Positions 7,896 to 15,662 of a DNA stretch of 64,000 nt are shown piece after piece; within the stretch, counting starts at the first letter, position 1, and each line of letters opens with the position of its first letter. The translations under genes were made by a program, and so were the position numbers. Under the pieces are notes generated by a model. That model was not told the DNA's origin, did no database searches, and saw nothing but the letters and a program-made list of their open reading frames with translations. The DNA comes from a virus: positions 40,495 through 104,494 of IMG/VR virus record IMGVR_UViG_3300031963_000041, one strand, 5' to 3'.

Positions 7896-8216
7896 ATGTC
7901 AGAAACTGCTACACAACCCAAAACTAAAACAACCGTCAGGCCCAGAGAGGTGCTCAAAGAACCTCCCATGTTCAAAGTTATCTACATCAATGACAATAAA
8001 ACTGCCATGGAATTCGTGATTGAAAGCCTGGTAGAACATTTTGATTACAGCCCCTCAACAGCAGAAAAAATCACTTTCGACATCCATGAAGCAGGATCTG
8101 CAGTGGTGGCCGTGTTGCCCTATGAGATAGCCGAACAAAAAGGCATCGAAGTCACTGTGATGGCACGTGGTGCCGGGTATCCTTTACAGGTCAAACTAGA
8201 GCCAGATTCGGCCTAG
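7896..8216 (+). CDS. clpS: ClpS, N-degron adaptor of the Clp protease
   Basis: 106 aa, identical in length to E. coli ClpS. Cellular ClpS binds N-terminal Phe, Leu, Trp or Tyr and delivers substrates to ClpA. The core PPMFKVIYINDNKTAMEFVI matches the conserved ClpS stretch with the DDN/NDN loop, and VIESLVEHFDYSP and AVLPYEIAEQK follow. The charged N-terminal extension used for unfoldase control is present (TKTTVRPREV). No ClpA is in this window, so it either works with host ClpA or has been adapted to the phage ClpX. It ends 4 nt inside a convergent phosphoesterase gene. Confidence 0.92.
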   Translation: MSETATQPKTKTTVRPREVLKEPPMFKVIYINDNKTAMEFVIESLVEHFDYSPSTAEKITFDIHEAGSAVVAVLPYEIAEQKGIEVTVMARGAGYPLQVKLEPDSA

Positions 8217-9004
8217 AGACTTATTTCAATCCTACGAGGGTAATACACAGGCTTGCACCAAGGTGTGTTGCCTCTTCCTCTACAGTTGTTGACATATCTG
8301 ATGCCTTGTATGGTGGTATCAACATCGCCGTGGTAGTGTCCAAAACACCAAGTAGAGATCTTGCTCTCGGTGTCCTCGCCCAATACCTGCGTCATATAAC
8401 TGTTGCCTGAACAGTTGATCCTATAGCTGTCGGCTATCTCGATGTCATGATGTATGAGATCCAAACGCGGTGGAGTATGGGTGATCAACACTATTTTTTT
8501 CACGTCTTGATGCGTCTGCAATCTACGCACTGATCTGGCCAGATAAGCGAAATCCTGCATGCTCATGGATTCTATGGCATCCGAAACTGTCCTATCAACT
8601 TGGTATCTGTCTTGGAACCACAACCGCGTCTGATCATAGTCCACTCCAGGTTCAAAATCGAAACTCCACCAACCATTGGTACCCAGGAATGCTACACCAT
8701 CAACGATGACTACATTGTCTTGGAGATAGGTAACATTGGGTATGTCGCTTATTTCTTCCACTAGACTGCGATAACTGTCCCCAAGATCGTTCAAGGTCCA
8801 TCGATGCTCGTCGTTGCCATCTATGAACATCACTGCACGATATCGTTGGCTGAGTTTTTCCAAAGCATCTTTGACCAAGGCACGGTCTCGAGACACATCT
8901 CCGGCCACCACACAAAGAGTAGCAGTGGCCTGTCCTTCCCAATCAAATGGTTGATCCCAAGTTTCCACATGGAGGTCTGAAATTAAATCAAATGCTATTG
9001 GCAT
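8213..9004 (-). CDS. Calcineurin-like metallophosphoesterase
   Basis: 263 aa on the - strand, convergent with clpS. The metal-binding signature blocks are all visible in order: SDLHVE (N-terminus), AGDVSRD, GNDEH, ITHTPP and CFGHYHGDVD. Members hydrolyse phosphomonoesters or diesters, including nucleotides and RNA or DNA ends, so the substrate cannot be inferred. No clear Shine-Dalgarno precedes the ATG; a TAAATA box on the - strand (9011-9016) lies 7 nt upstream. A second phosphoesterase occurs at 40396. Confidence 0.88.
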   Translation of the reverse strand: MPIAFDLISDLHVETWDQPFDWEGQATATLCVVAGDVSRDRALVKDALEKLSQRYRAVMFIDGNDEHRWTLNDLGDSYRSLVEEISDIPNVTYLQDNVVIVDGVAFLGTNGWWSFDFEPGVDYDQTRLWFQDRYQVDRTVSDAIESMSMQDFAYLARSVRRLQTHQDVKKIVLITHTPPRLDLIHHDIEIADSYRINCSGNSYMTQVLGEDTESKISTWCFGHYHGDVDTTIQGIRYVNNCRGRGNTPWCKPVYYPRRIEISL

Positions 9005-9028
9005 GATACATATTTAAAAGGATTTTTT

Positions 9029-9403
9029 ATGCACATAATATTTGGCAAAGAAACAGCAGAGGGGTTGAAGGACAAATACACGGTGTTGGAACTGGATCAG
9101 ATACAGATACAATCCAATGGTCCGATTTTGGACAGTTTCTGTGTGTTGGACACTGATGCAGTGAGATTGGAAGAAATAGGTACCATGCCTAATATCATCA
9201 ATCTCCATGCCAAACTCATGGAAAACTATCGCAAGCGGAATTGGGGTTTCTGCGAACAGGCCATAGAACACCTACACGGACGCTGGGGCGGCACGCTGAA
9301 CAGCTTCTATGATGAAATTTCTCAGAGAATCGCTAAGTATAAACACAAGGACCCAGGTCCGGATTGGAACGGCGTATATGAAAAATTTAGTAGCGACCGT
9401 TAG
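9029..9403 (+). CDS. Phage protein, 124 aa
   Basis: ATG 9029 follows AAAAGGA. It starts MHIIFGKETAEGLKDKYTVL; the C-terminal part LMENYRKRNWGFCEQAIEHL then GRWGGTLNSFY and RI resembles the short helical tail found after some adenylate-cyclase domains, though no catalytic domain is present. I recognise the pattern from T4-type marine phages. Function unknown. It overlaps the lipoprotein gene that follows. Confidence 0.7.
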   Translation: MHIIFGKETAEGLKDKYTVLELDQIQIQSNGPILDSFCVLDTDAVRLEEIGTMPNIINLHAKLMENYRKRNWGFCEQAIEHLHGRWGGTLNSFYDEISQRIAKYKHKDPGPDWNGVYEKFSSDR

Positions 9404-9770
9404 TGTCGCTTTTTTACTGTCGGCTTGTGCTTTATTCCCTAGTTATTTTGACTATAATGAGCAAGCCCGTTTGGTAGACATCATCGAACTGACCAAGACA
9501 GATGCAGTATGTGCCACTGAAGAAATCAGAACAGTGAGCAGAGATATACGCCACAAAGTAGATTGGCTGACCACATACAGTGCCAGCTTGCCTGACAATT
9601 CCAAGATACAAGAGATGAATCGTAATCTCAGTGAAATAGTGGGAGATTTTGATCAACGCTATCGTGGAGACCGACCACCTAGTAAATTTTTCTGTAGTGC
9701 CAAAATTAAAAACATAAACGAAGCCGCTCGCAAGATGTTGTCAGTGAGTGGAAGGAGACCTCGAGCATGA
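9378..9770 (+). CDS. Lipoprotein, 130 aa
   Basis: MKNLVATVSVAFLLSACALF is a lipoprotein signal peptide with lipobox LSAC; the lipidated Cys would be residue 16. The start at 9378 is preferred to an upstream in-frame ATG because it gives this signal exactly. The mature part is helical and charged with two further Cys. Its place ahead of secreted and lysis-type genes would suit an outer-membrane spanin subunit, but it lacks the Pro-rich character of many o-spanins. Confidence 0.7.
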   Translation: MKNLVATVSVAFLLSACALFPSYFDYNEQARLVDIIELTKTDAVCATEEIRTVSRDIRHKVDWLTTYSASLPDNSKIQEMNRNLSEIVGDFDQRYRGDRPPSKFFCSAKIKNINEAARKMLSVSGRRPRA

Positions 9771-10009
9771 ACATTCAACAAGTGGTAGAAAATTTCTGCA
9801 GACAAAACAATGCCTTGGGATATCGAGTGCAAAAAGCCTTGGAATATCGTGATGCATTGTCGCGAGGTGATGTCAACTCAGCAGAATTCCAGGAACTCAT
9901 GGAAGATCTGCAACGCCTTGACAACATCCAACTGTCAGCAGATGAACTGGATCAACAGATACTGTTCAACGACTGCATCAATCTGCTAAAAAATATACCA
10001 ATCTCTTAG
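9767..10009 (+). CDS. Small helical protein, 80 aa
   Basis: ATGA overlap with the lipoprotein gene. MNIQQVVENFCRQNNALGYR continues into an all-helical acidic protein (FQELMEDLQRLDNIQLSADE). No signal peptide and no motif. Probably co-translated with the lipoprotein. A late-type promoter follows 40 nt downstream, so this gene closes the transcription unit. Confidence 0.65.
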   Translation: MNIQQVVENFCRQNNALGYRVQKALEYRDALSRGDVNSAEFQELMEDLQRLDNIQLSADELDQQILFNDCINLLKNIPIS

Positions 10010-10048
10010 TAACAAATAAAACTACCGCTTATTTTTTGTCTTGGCTCC

Positions 10049-10056
10049 GTTAAATA
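10049..10056 (+). promoter_or_regulatory. Late-type promoter (GTTAAATA)
   Basis: GTTAAATA is 28 nt ahead of ATG 10085, with AAGGAGC (10068-10074) between. GCTCC at 10044-10048, just upstream of the box, could pair with the GGAGC of the ribosome site in read-through transcripts but would be absent from transcripts that start here, like the sequestration known for some T4 late genes. Confidence 0.5.
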
Positions 10057-10084
10057 TTATGTCGCCTAAGGAGCTAGACAAAAG

Positions 10085-10702
10085 ATGTTTTATAACTATA
10101 AAAAACTCTGGGCGGGCGTAGTTTTATCACTATCTATGACCGCAGTAGTTGCACAGACCGATCCAATCATCACAGATTCCACCAGCAGGTCTACGTCGAC
10201 TACCAATTCCAGTTCTACAACCACTATCAAAAGTCCGCCACCAACGGCAGTGGCACCCGCTGTGACCACCATCAACAATGATGTGTGTGCCGTGGCCGCG
10301 TCAGGTGCTGTGCAGACTCAGATCCTGGGTATCTCCATGGGGGGAACCATGCGTGACATGAACTGCGAACGCATCAAACTGTCAAAGAATTTATATGACA
10401 TGGGCATGAAGGTCGCCGCAGTGGCCACGCTGTGTCAAGATGAACGTATATTTACTGCCATGATGGCCGCTGGCACACCCTGCCCAGTAGAAGGTAAAAT
10501 TGGCGCCGATGCTCGTGCTGAGTGGGAACGTAGAGGTGTGCTAGATTCTACCAAGAAAGAAAACGTGGGGCATTATGCTACCAAGCCGCCCGTGATTGAC
10601 TTGAGCAAGCCCGCAGAAAAATCTCCACGCCGAGACGATTTTGCCTGTAAAGATTACGCCGGTAACGACCCTACAATCAAAGAAAGAATGGGTTGCAAAT
10701 AA
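10085..10702 (+). CDS. Secreted Ser/Thr-rich protein, 205 aa
   Basis: The signal peptide (to about residue 23, ending TAVVAQ) is followed by a Ser/Thr-rich linker with TTTIKSPPP and then a compact domain with several Cys (NNDVCAVAASGAVQTQILGI, DMNCERIKLSKNLYDMGMKV, TLCQDERIF). I have seen this domain pattern in T4-type aquatic phages. Expressed from the TAAATA box at 10051 together with the next gene, so a virion or lysis-stage envelope role is likely. Not enzymatic by eye. Confidence 0.75.
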   Translation: MFYNYKKLWAGVVLSLSMTAVVAQTDPIITDSTSRSTSTTNSSSTTTIKSPPPTAVAPAVTTINNDVCAVAASGAVQTQILGISMGGTMRDMNCERIKLSKNLYDMGMKVAAVATLCQDERIFTAMMAAGTPCPVEGKIGADARAEWERRGVLDSTKKENVGHYATKPPVIDLSKPAEKSPRRDDFACKDYAGNDPTIKERMGCK

Positions 10703-12244
10703 ATGAACATCTGGTTGCGGTTCTGGATCTTCTGGTCAGTGGCCACGTTTGCGCTATGGTTGCACCAGCCGGCACGGGCACAAACAGCTACATCTAATCT
10801 GATCAATCCTGCGGGCACAGCCTGGGGTATACCTAGTGCCCAGGTCCTGAACACAGCAGGTATCACTGCTGTGGAAGGTGGTGGTGTGTATGTGCCAGGC
10901 AGTCCTTACTACAACAGTGACACCAACACCATTAGATTCAGTTATATCATGGGCACAGTGGCACAGAGCATTGCCATCAACTCGGCTTTGGCCGGCACCG
11001 GCATCAAATGGGTGGGCTATGACTATTCTTGGGAGATACAAAATTCTCCGGGACAGTATGGAGGGACTCTGTTCAGCACTATCTCGCTAAATGGCAACAA
11101 TGGTAAGGCCTTGGAATCATATACTTACAACTATCCGCAAGGTATCACACCAGCATCCTCATGGTTGCTGGATTCAGGACGCAAATTGTTTTCTCAGAGC
11201 GGCGGCTATACTACCGGACAGGTAACCAGTCTCGACGTTACCTGGACTGGCAAGGACAGTCTTTTCTGGATGGGTCTTTATGGTCCGCGTGTGCGCAACA
11301 CTGATGTGAGACTGTTGTATGATGCGGACCAGTGTGCGATCAATCCCATCAGTGATCCCACTTGCCCTGGCTACCAGACTGCGATGTGTAGCGCCAATCC
11401 TCTTTTCAGTGCTTCTTGTCCGGGATATGCCCAGGCATTTCTCACACAACAATGTAGCATCTCTGCCTTGTATGATCCTTCATGTCCGGGCTATCAACAG
11501 GCCTATTTTACGCAACAATGCACGGCCAATCCCTTGTATGATCGTTCCTGTCCTGGTTACAACACAGCCTACGTCACGCAACAAAACACACAGGCCGCAT
11601 CAACGACCACGACAACCACATCTACGACCACCAGCTCGGTATCATTGACTGGAACTGTATCTACCACAGAACCTACCTTGACCATAGCCACTGACGGCTC
11701 GGTATCTACCGGCGTGGCAGTTGTACCTGACAGCCAAGTCAACACTGTGGTTACCAAGAAAGTTGAAACCACTGCCAGCCCTACTGGCACATTGAGCATA
11801 CAGATCCAGACCAAACCCTCTGCCGAGTCAGAACAGCAGAAAAAAGGTCGAGAAGCCACTGCGGCCGAGCGTGAACTCGCACTGAAAGAAGAAAAGAAAC
11901 GCGAAGAAGAATCTAGCGACCGACGCAAACAATTGGCCGAACGCCAGCGTCGTGCTGCCATGGAAAATGCTGTGGCACGTGGTCGCGAAGCCATACGTGA
12001 AGCCGATTCGGCCAAGACCTTGGATGAGCAGATGGCCAATCAATCTTATGTAGTGGCCACCATGAGTTTTGTGCCGGGCTTTGAAGCCTATGGTCAGGCT
12101 CGCCTACCAGATGCACAATTTTACGCACCTAGAGAAATCTATCGTGGACAACAGAACGTGGATAACCGCAGATTGTTGCAGGGACTCACTGGTGCTTCGG
12201 ACCGACGCCATGCAGACATGGTCGACAGACAGTATGCGAGATGA
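10703..12244 (+). CDS. Secreted beta-domain protein with Cys-Pro-Gly-Tyr repeats, 513 aa
   Basis: A signal peptide (ending PARAQ, about residue 27) leads into a beta-rich domain of 180 residues, four tandem 18-22-residue repeats of the type C-x3-PLYD-x-SCPGY-x2-AY-x-TQQ (residues 211-294), a Thr-rich linker, a charged coiled coil (about 380-440) and a C-terminal segment with VVATMSFVPGFEAY. The paired cysteines in each repeat suggest disulfide-clamped modules in the periplasm. It follows the secreted protein at 10085 and precedes coiled-coil membrane proteins, hinting at an envelope-spanning assembly. Function unknown. Confidence 0.8.
   Translation: MNIWLRFWIFWSVATFALWLHQPARAQTATSNLINPAGTAWGIPSAQVLNTAGITAVEGGGVYVPGSPYYNSDTNTIRFSYIMGTVAQSIAINSALAGTGIKWVGYDYSWEIQNSPGQYGGTLFSTISLNGNNGKALESYTYNYPQGITPASSWLLDSGRKLFSQSGGYTTGQVTSLDVTWTGKDSLFWMGLYGPRVRNTDVRLLYDADQCAINPISDPTCPGYQTAMCSANPLFSASCPGYAQAFLTQQCSISALYDPSCPGYQQAYFTQQCTANPLYDRSCPGYNTAYVTQQNTQAASTTTTTTSTTTSSVSLTGTVSTTEPTLTIATDGSVSTGVAVVPDSQVNTVVTKKVETTASPTGTLSIQIQTKPSAESEQQKKGREATAAERELALKEEKKREEESSDRRKQLAERQRRAAMENAVARGREAIREADSAKTLDEQMANQSYVVATMSFVPGFEAYGQARLPDAQFYAPREIYRGQQNVDNRRLLQGLTGASDRRHADMVDRQYAR
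11333..11584 (+). repeat. Four tandem Cys-Pro-Gly-Tyr coding repeats
   Basis: Codons 211-294 of the secreted protein encode four degenerate copies of an 18-22-residue unit with the invariant core CPGY and a conserved leading Cys. The last two copies are closest to each other (TQQC-x5-LYD-x-SCPGY). Confidence 0.8.
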
Positions 12245-12684
12245 TCATGGAGATACCCAAAGATTTATCCGGTGGCCTGAATGCCTTGAAACAGGCCAAG
12301 AAACTGGGAGATGACACCAGTAAATTTGTTGGCGAAATACAAGGCGACATGGAGAAAACTGTTCAGAATGAACAGAAAAAGCGAGTCCAGGAACGGCGCC
12401 AACAAGAACAACTCTTGATCAATGCAGAACTCACAGCCATACGTAAATTTGAAGAAGAACTACAACGAGAAGAGTTAGTAAAAAAATTAAAAACAGATTT
12501 GACTGCGAAGCATGGCAAGGATGCTTGGAATCAAGTGCAGAAGATCAAGACGGAGATACAGACGCAGAATGCACAAGACATGAAGTTTATTGACAGAGAT
12601 CGCCATCGGGTGCAGGATCTGTTCTGGTACTGCGTGGGCGTGGCTGCTTTGCTCACATATTTTTTCAAACTATATAAGGTATGA
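12241..12684 (+). CDS. Coiled-coil protein with C-terminal membrane anchor, 147 aa
   Basis: ATGA overlap with the preceding gene (ATG 12247 is an alternative start). About 115 charged, coiled-coil-forming residues (KKRVQERRQQEQLL, FEEELQREELVKKLK) precede one hydrophobic segment near the end (LFWYCVGVAALLTYFFKLY). The C-tail topology would leave the coiled coil in the cytoplasm unless the end inserts from outside. Part of the envelope/lysis-type run at 10-15.7 kb. Confidence 0.7.
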   Translation: MIMEIPKDLSGGLNALKQAKKLGDDTSKFVGEIQGDMEKTVQNEQKKRVQERRQQEQLLINAELTAIRKFEEELQREELVKKLKTDLTAKHGKDAWNQVQKIKTEIQTQNAQDMKFIDRDRHRVQDLFWYCVGVAALLTYFFKLYKV

Positions 12685-12797
12685 TCGTGGCCAAATTATT
12701 TGCCGTGGTAGCAGTGCTAGTGGGTTTGTTGGGCATCTGGTTGGAGCATCAGAGCATAGCAATAAAACAAGGCACGATACAGAATAGATCTCAATGA
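12681..12797 (+). CDS. Tiny membrane protein, 38 aa
   Basis: MIVAKLFAVVAVLVGLLGIW is a single membrane helix, followed by a short polar tail. ATGA overlap with the upstream stop. Size, topology and neighbourhood suit a small holin- or spanin-associated factor, but nothing specific is visible. Confidence 0.55.
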   Translation: MIVAKLFAVVAVLVGLLGIWLEHQSIAIKQGTIQNRSQ

Positions 12798-12889
12798 ACA
12801 GAGGTCTGATCAAGTCGCTAAAAAATTACAACGCCAACGAGGCGTGCAATAAAAGGAGAAGGAAATGGGAGAAGAAATCAAAGACGTAA
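12794..12889 (+). CDS. Possible tiny basic ORF, 31 aa
   Basis: ATGA overlap with the previous stop and a Lys/Arg-rich product (MNRGLIKSLKNYNANEACNK, then KRRRK). It runs 25 nt into the next gene and through that gene's ribosome-binding site, so it may be only a coupling ORF. Confidence 0.3.
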   Translation: MNRGLIKSLKNYNANEACNKRRRKWEKKSKT

Positions 12890-13344
12890 ACAAAAAGATC
12901 GATGACATGGATGCGGCGGTGAAAAAATACGCCAGCAAAGACACAGTGATCTCCATTGGAGGTTATGAGTTTACGCCAGCTAAACTCATGGTGGCTGCCA
13001 CCATAGTATCGTCTGTGTTGGGCGGATTGTATGGAGCTTTTGAAGTATACAAAGACTACCAGAGCATGAAGAAAAAGATCGCTGAGTATGTCACGCCAGA
13101 TCTAACAGAAATTTACAAGAAACTGGAACTGGTGCAACAGAGTTCAGAAAAAGGCACACAGTATACGCAAGACATCAAGAACGATCTCAAGCAAGATATC
13201 CGCAGGCTAGAAAATGTGGTAGAACAAGTAGAGCGCAGTAGCAAACAAAGCCAGCGCGAAACTGAAAAAGATGTGCGCGAACTGCGACGAGAAGTAGACG
13301 ACAAGATCAAAAAAGCCCTAGATAATCCCTTGGCAGGCAAATAA
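12865..13344 (+). CDS. Membrane-anchored coiled-coil protein, 159 aa
   Basis: ATG 12865 follows AAAAGGAGAAGG. The N-terminal 30 residues are charged, then one helix (LMVAATIVSSVLGGLYGAFE), then about 100 residues of coiled coil (YTQDIKNDLKQDIRRLENVV). A helix followed by a periplasmic coiled coil is the i-spanin layout, and lipoproteins are nearby; this is only a topological match. A strong terminator follows 7 nt after the stop. Confidence 0.7.
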   Translation: MGEEIKDVNKKIDDMDAAVKKYASKDTVISIGGYEFTPAKLMVAATIVSSVLGGLYGAFEVYKDYQSMKKKIAEYVTPDLTEIYKKLELVQQSSEKGTQYTQDIKNDLKQDIRRLENVVEQVERSSKQSQRETEKDVRELRREVDDKIKKALDNPLAGK

Positions 13345-13351
13345 GCGCTCG

Positions 13352-13372
13352 ACCCGCTTCGGCGGGTTTTTT
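13352..13372 (+). terminator. Intrinsic terminator
   Basis: ACCCGC (13352-13357), loop TTCG, GCGGGT (13362-13367) and a T-run. The stable UUCG tetraloop makes this a strong terminator. A GTTAAATA box starts immediately after it. Confidence 0.92.
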
Positions 13373-13380
13373 GTTAAATA
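13373..13380 (+). promoter_or_regulatory. Late-type promoter (GTTAAATA)
   Basis: Placed directly behind the terminator and 26 nt ahead of ATG 13407. The spacing matches the box at 10049, which supports function. Confidence 0.55.
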
Positions 13381-13406
13381 CAGCAAACAATAAACTAGGA
13401 GCTCGA

Positions 13407-13676
13407 ATGAACGATCGTAAACTGTTCAAATGGTTGGCCTTGCTGATTTTCATGCCCTTGATGCTGGCCATATTTGGCGGTGATAGATTCCGCTATCCCT
13501 GCCAAGATCCTGCCAACTGGGACAAAGACATGTGTAAGTTACCCGCTTGTGATGTCACAAGGACCTGCCCAGATCACATATTCAAAGGTGGCCGCGATCC
13601 ACGTCTAGGCCCGCCCAGTGCTGGAACTACGACTGCATCGGCACCCCAAACAACTCTAGGAGCGAATTGCAAATGA
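13407..13676 (+). CDS. Membrane-anchored small protein, 89 aa
   Basis: ATG 13407 follows TAGGAGC. One N-terminal membrane helix (WLALLIFMPLMLAIFG) is followed by a periplasmic-type domain with four Cys (YPCQDPANWDKDMCKLPACD, TRTCPDHIF) and a Pro/Thr-rich tail. Four Cys in 30 residues suggest disulfides. I recognise this Cys pattern from T4-type aquatic phages without a known role. ATGA overlap with the next gene. Confidence 0.7.
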   Translation: MNDRKLFKWLALLIFMPLMLAIFGGDRFRYPCQDPANWDKDMCKLPACDVTRTCPDHIFKGGRDPRLGPPSAGTTTASAPQTTLGANCK

Positions 13677-14209
13677 TTTTTAAATTTTTCAAAGAAAAAG
13701 ATCAAGAAGATCCATTTATCTACACCGAAGATCAGCTCATGGCCCGCCTGCGTTTTTTCATAGGTGTTTGCTTGGCGCTGACACTGACAGGCATAGTGTT
13801 TGTGGTGCTGTATTCAATCATATTCGTCACCCAGCCACTCAACGCTATGAGCCCCATAGATCAGAAGTTTTTTGAACTGATCATACCCATTGCTACGTTC
13901 CTTACCGGTACGCTGTCGGGCATCATGTTGGCCGGCAAAGACGATAAAGAAGCCAAGATGAAAGCCCTGGAAGCGGCCACGAGATCTACTCCTGTGAGTG
14001 GTAATCCCAGCAACAGCGGCACCAGTGGCATGGGAGGCCTGAGTGCATCTGCCAGTTTTGGCGGAGCATCAATGAGTTTTAACAAGCCCATGGGCGGATT
14101 CGGCGCACCCGGTGCCGCACCTACAGCACCCAGTTTTGGAGCACCTGCACCATTTGTAGCATCCTCGGGCAAGATGGGACCAGCACAGGATCCACACCCT
14201 GAGATCTGA
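13673..14209 (+). CDS. Two-helix membrane protein with Gly/Ala/Pro-rich tail, 178 aa
   Basis: ATG 13673 overlaps the upstream TGA (TTG 13667 is an alternative). Two membrane helices (FFIGVCLALTLTGIVFVVLY and LIIPIATFLTGTLSGIMLAG) are separated by a short loop, and a low-complexity tail of about 80 residues (SFNKPMGGFGAPGAAP) follows. Two helices, a short loop and location three genes before the endolysin make it a holin candidate, though the tail is long for a holin. Confidence 0.7.
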   Translation: MIFKFFKEKDQEDPFIYTEDQLMARLRFFIGVCLALTLTGIVFVVLYSIIFVTQPLNAMSPIDQKFFELIIPIATFLTGTLSGIMLAGKDDKEAKMKALEAATRSTPVSGNPSNSGTSGMGGLSASASFGGASMSFNKPMGGFGAPGAAPTAPSFGAPAPFVASSGKMGPAQDPHPEI

Positions 14210-14239
14210 TGAGCTGGTTCAAACACAGCCCTCACAGAT

Positions 14240-14560
14240 ATGAAAAAAATCATCGCCCTCATCCTCGCCATCCTACCGATCTCAGCGATGGCGAGCGAGT
14301 GGACCGAGCGGGACAAACCAGTGACCTGCGGCCCATTCCGGGAGATAGTGGAAACTTTGATGAAAGACAAGTATCGAGAGTTTCCACTGTGGATCGGAAA
14401 AAGTAGTCAAGACACCAGCCAATTCAGTCTTTTTCTCAATGAAACCACCGGAGCCTGGACTCTGGTGCAGTATGGTCGCGTCACCGGTTGTATCTTGGGC
14501 GTGGGTGAATCCTCTGACATCGTAAATGGGAATTTTCTTCCAAAATCTCAGCGATTTTGA
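14240..14560 (+). CDS. Secreted small protein, 106 aa
   Basis: MKKIIALILAILPISAMASE is a clean signal peptide cleaved after AMA. The mature part contains CGPFREIVETLMKDKYRE and TLVQYGRVTGCILGVGE, a pattern common to an uncharacterised exported family of aquatic phages; two Cys probably pair. No convincing Shine-Dalgarno; it may be coupled to a short ORF that starts at 14209. Followed by a 176-bp non-coding region with promoters. Confidence 0.75.
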   Translation: MKKIIALILAILPISAMASEWTERDKPVTCGPFREIVETLMKDKYREFPLWIGKSSQDTSQFSLFLNETTGAWTLVQYGRVTGCILGVGESSDIVNGNFLPKSQRF

Positions 14561-14577
14561 TTCTGAAGAAACTTTTT

Positions 14578-14647
14578 TTGACAACCACCAAAAAATACCA
14601 TAAAATAAACCTTGTATGAGACAAATTCAGGGCCGGTTGGTTAAATA
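14578..14647 (+). promoter_or_regulatory. Tandem promoters ahead of the endolysin
   Basis: In the 176-bp gap, TTGACA (14578-14583), 17-nt spacer and TAAAAT (14601-14606) form a near-consensus sigma70 promoter, and GTTAAATA (14640-14647) a late-type box. The rest of the gap is AT-rich leader ending in AAGGAGG. I see no further gene there. Confidence 0.65.
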
Positions 14648-14736
14648 TAGCCCATTTTGTAATATACGCCGATATCTGTGGTAATATTGGATTTACATAT
14701 TACTACGGTTCGAAACCTGTAAACAAGGAGGAAGTT

Positions 14737-15342
14737 ATGACAGAGACAACATCAAAGTCAAGAACGCACCAAGTTGACATGGCCAAACTTTTTGTAAGTC
14801 TGCCCCGTGTGATCGGCCTAATGATCGTAGCATCGATCTTGATCACAGTCACCAATTTGCGTCTGGATGCTCTTGCATCTGACAACGAAGCGGCCTCATG
14901 GCGCCAAGGCTTCGTGTCCACAGCGGATCGCTCCAAGCAACTAGAATGCTTGGCCCGCAATATCTATTGGGAAGCCGCCTCTGAGCCTTTTGAAGGCAAA
15001 GTGGGTGTGGCCCAAGTCACTATCAATCGCGTAGAAGACGGTCGTTTTGGCAAGGACGTCTGTGGAGTGGTTTATCAAAAGAACGTGGTATACGAAAAGG
15101 TCGTATGCCAATTCTCTTGGTACTGTGAACCACATCACAAGGTCCGACCCATACACCCTGCACTATGGGATGAGAGCATGGAAGTGGCCAAGAAGGTCCT
15201 ATTAGAGGGATTCCGACTGCCCAGCCTCAAGGAGGCCCTGTATTTCCATGCTGACTATGTAAATCCGGGTTGGCCCAACATGCAATACGTGGGCAAGTTT
15301 GGAGCACACAGATTCTACAAGAAGAAGGAGAAGGGCGCATGA
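14737..15342 (+). CDS. Endolysin: SleB-type cell-wall hydrolase with N-terminal anchor
   Basis: 201 aa. The C-terminal domain (from about residue 70) matches the SleB/hydrolase-2 family of muralytic enzymes: CLARNIYWEAASEPFEGKVG with the catalytic-type Glu at 79, VAQVTINRVEDGRFGKDVC, CQFSWYCE and the GAHRFYKK end. An N-terminal hydrophobic helix (VIGLMIVASILITVTNL) without an AxA cleavage site suggests a signal-arrest-release endolysin, secreted by the host Sec system and activated on membrane release. It has its own promoters and overlaps a small membrane protein that may be its holin or pinholin. Confidence 0.88.
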   Translation: MTETTSKSRTHQVDMAKLFVSLPRVIGLMIVASILITVTNLRLDALASDNEAASWRQGFVSTADRSKQLECLARNIYWEAASEPFEGKVGVAQVTINRVEDGRFGKDVCGVVYQKNVVYEKVVCQFSWYCEPHHKVRPIHPALWDESMEVAKKVLLEGFRLPSLKEALYFHADYVNPGWPNMQYVGKFGAHRFYKKKEKGA

Positions 15343-15662
15343 GCAAGTTTTTCCAATTCATAGGAAATGTCCGAGCAGGATTCAGCCAATATCTCGCCAA
15401 TCAGTTACACACGGTCTCAGCCGAAACACTGGGATGGCTGGCAGTGATCCTGATCCACTCGGCCACCATACCCACATTGCTGGCCATACTCACGGGACTC
15501 AGTGATCGCACTCCTTCTGTAGACGTGGTGCTGTTTATGTGGGCTGGTCTGGTGCTGTTGTTTGGACGAGCAGTGGTGCTCAAGGATACGTTAAACATTG
15601 TCACAATTGGTGCCGGATTCATCATCCAGGCTGTGATCATGGCGCTGATATTGTTCAAGTGA
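15339..15662 (+). CDS. Small membrane protein, candidate holin, 107 aa
   Basis: ATGA overlap with the endolysin and GAAGGAGAAGG upstream. Three hydrophobic helices are visible (LGWLAVILIHSATIPTLLAI, VVLFMWAGLVLLFG and IVTIGAGFIIQAVIMALILF) with an amphipathic N-terminus. Three helices at this size fit a class I holin, and the position behind the endolysin agrees. The last 72 nt overlap the convergent - strand gene. Confidence 0.72.
   Translation: MSKFFQFIGNVRAGFSQYLANQLHTVSAETLGWLAVILIHSATIPTLLAILTGLSDRTPSVDVVLFMWAGLVLLFGRAVVLKDTLNIVTIGAGFIIQAVIMALILFK

Noticed and set aside
11569-12039. 156-aa - strand frame opposite the secreted repeat protein
   Set aside because: Ser/Val/Arg-rich shadow of the Thr-rich linker and coiled coil on the + strand, without a ribosome site.
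14209-14406. 65-aa frame starting MSWFKHSPHRYEKN at a TGATG junction
   Set aside because: The first 13 residues look like a small phage family, but most of the frame overlaps the signal-peptide gene at 14240, which is much better supported. It could be a remnant or a coupling ORF.
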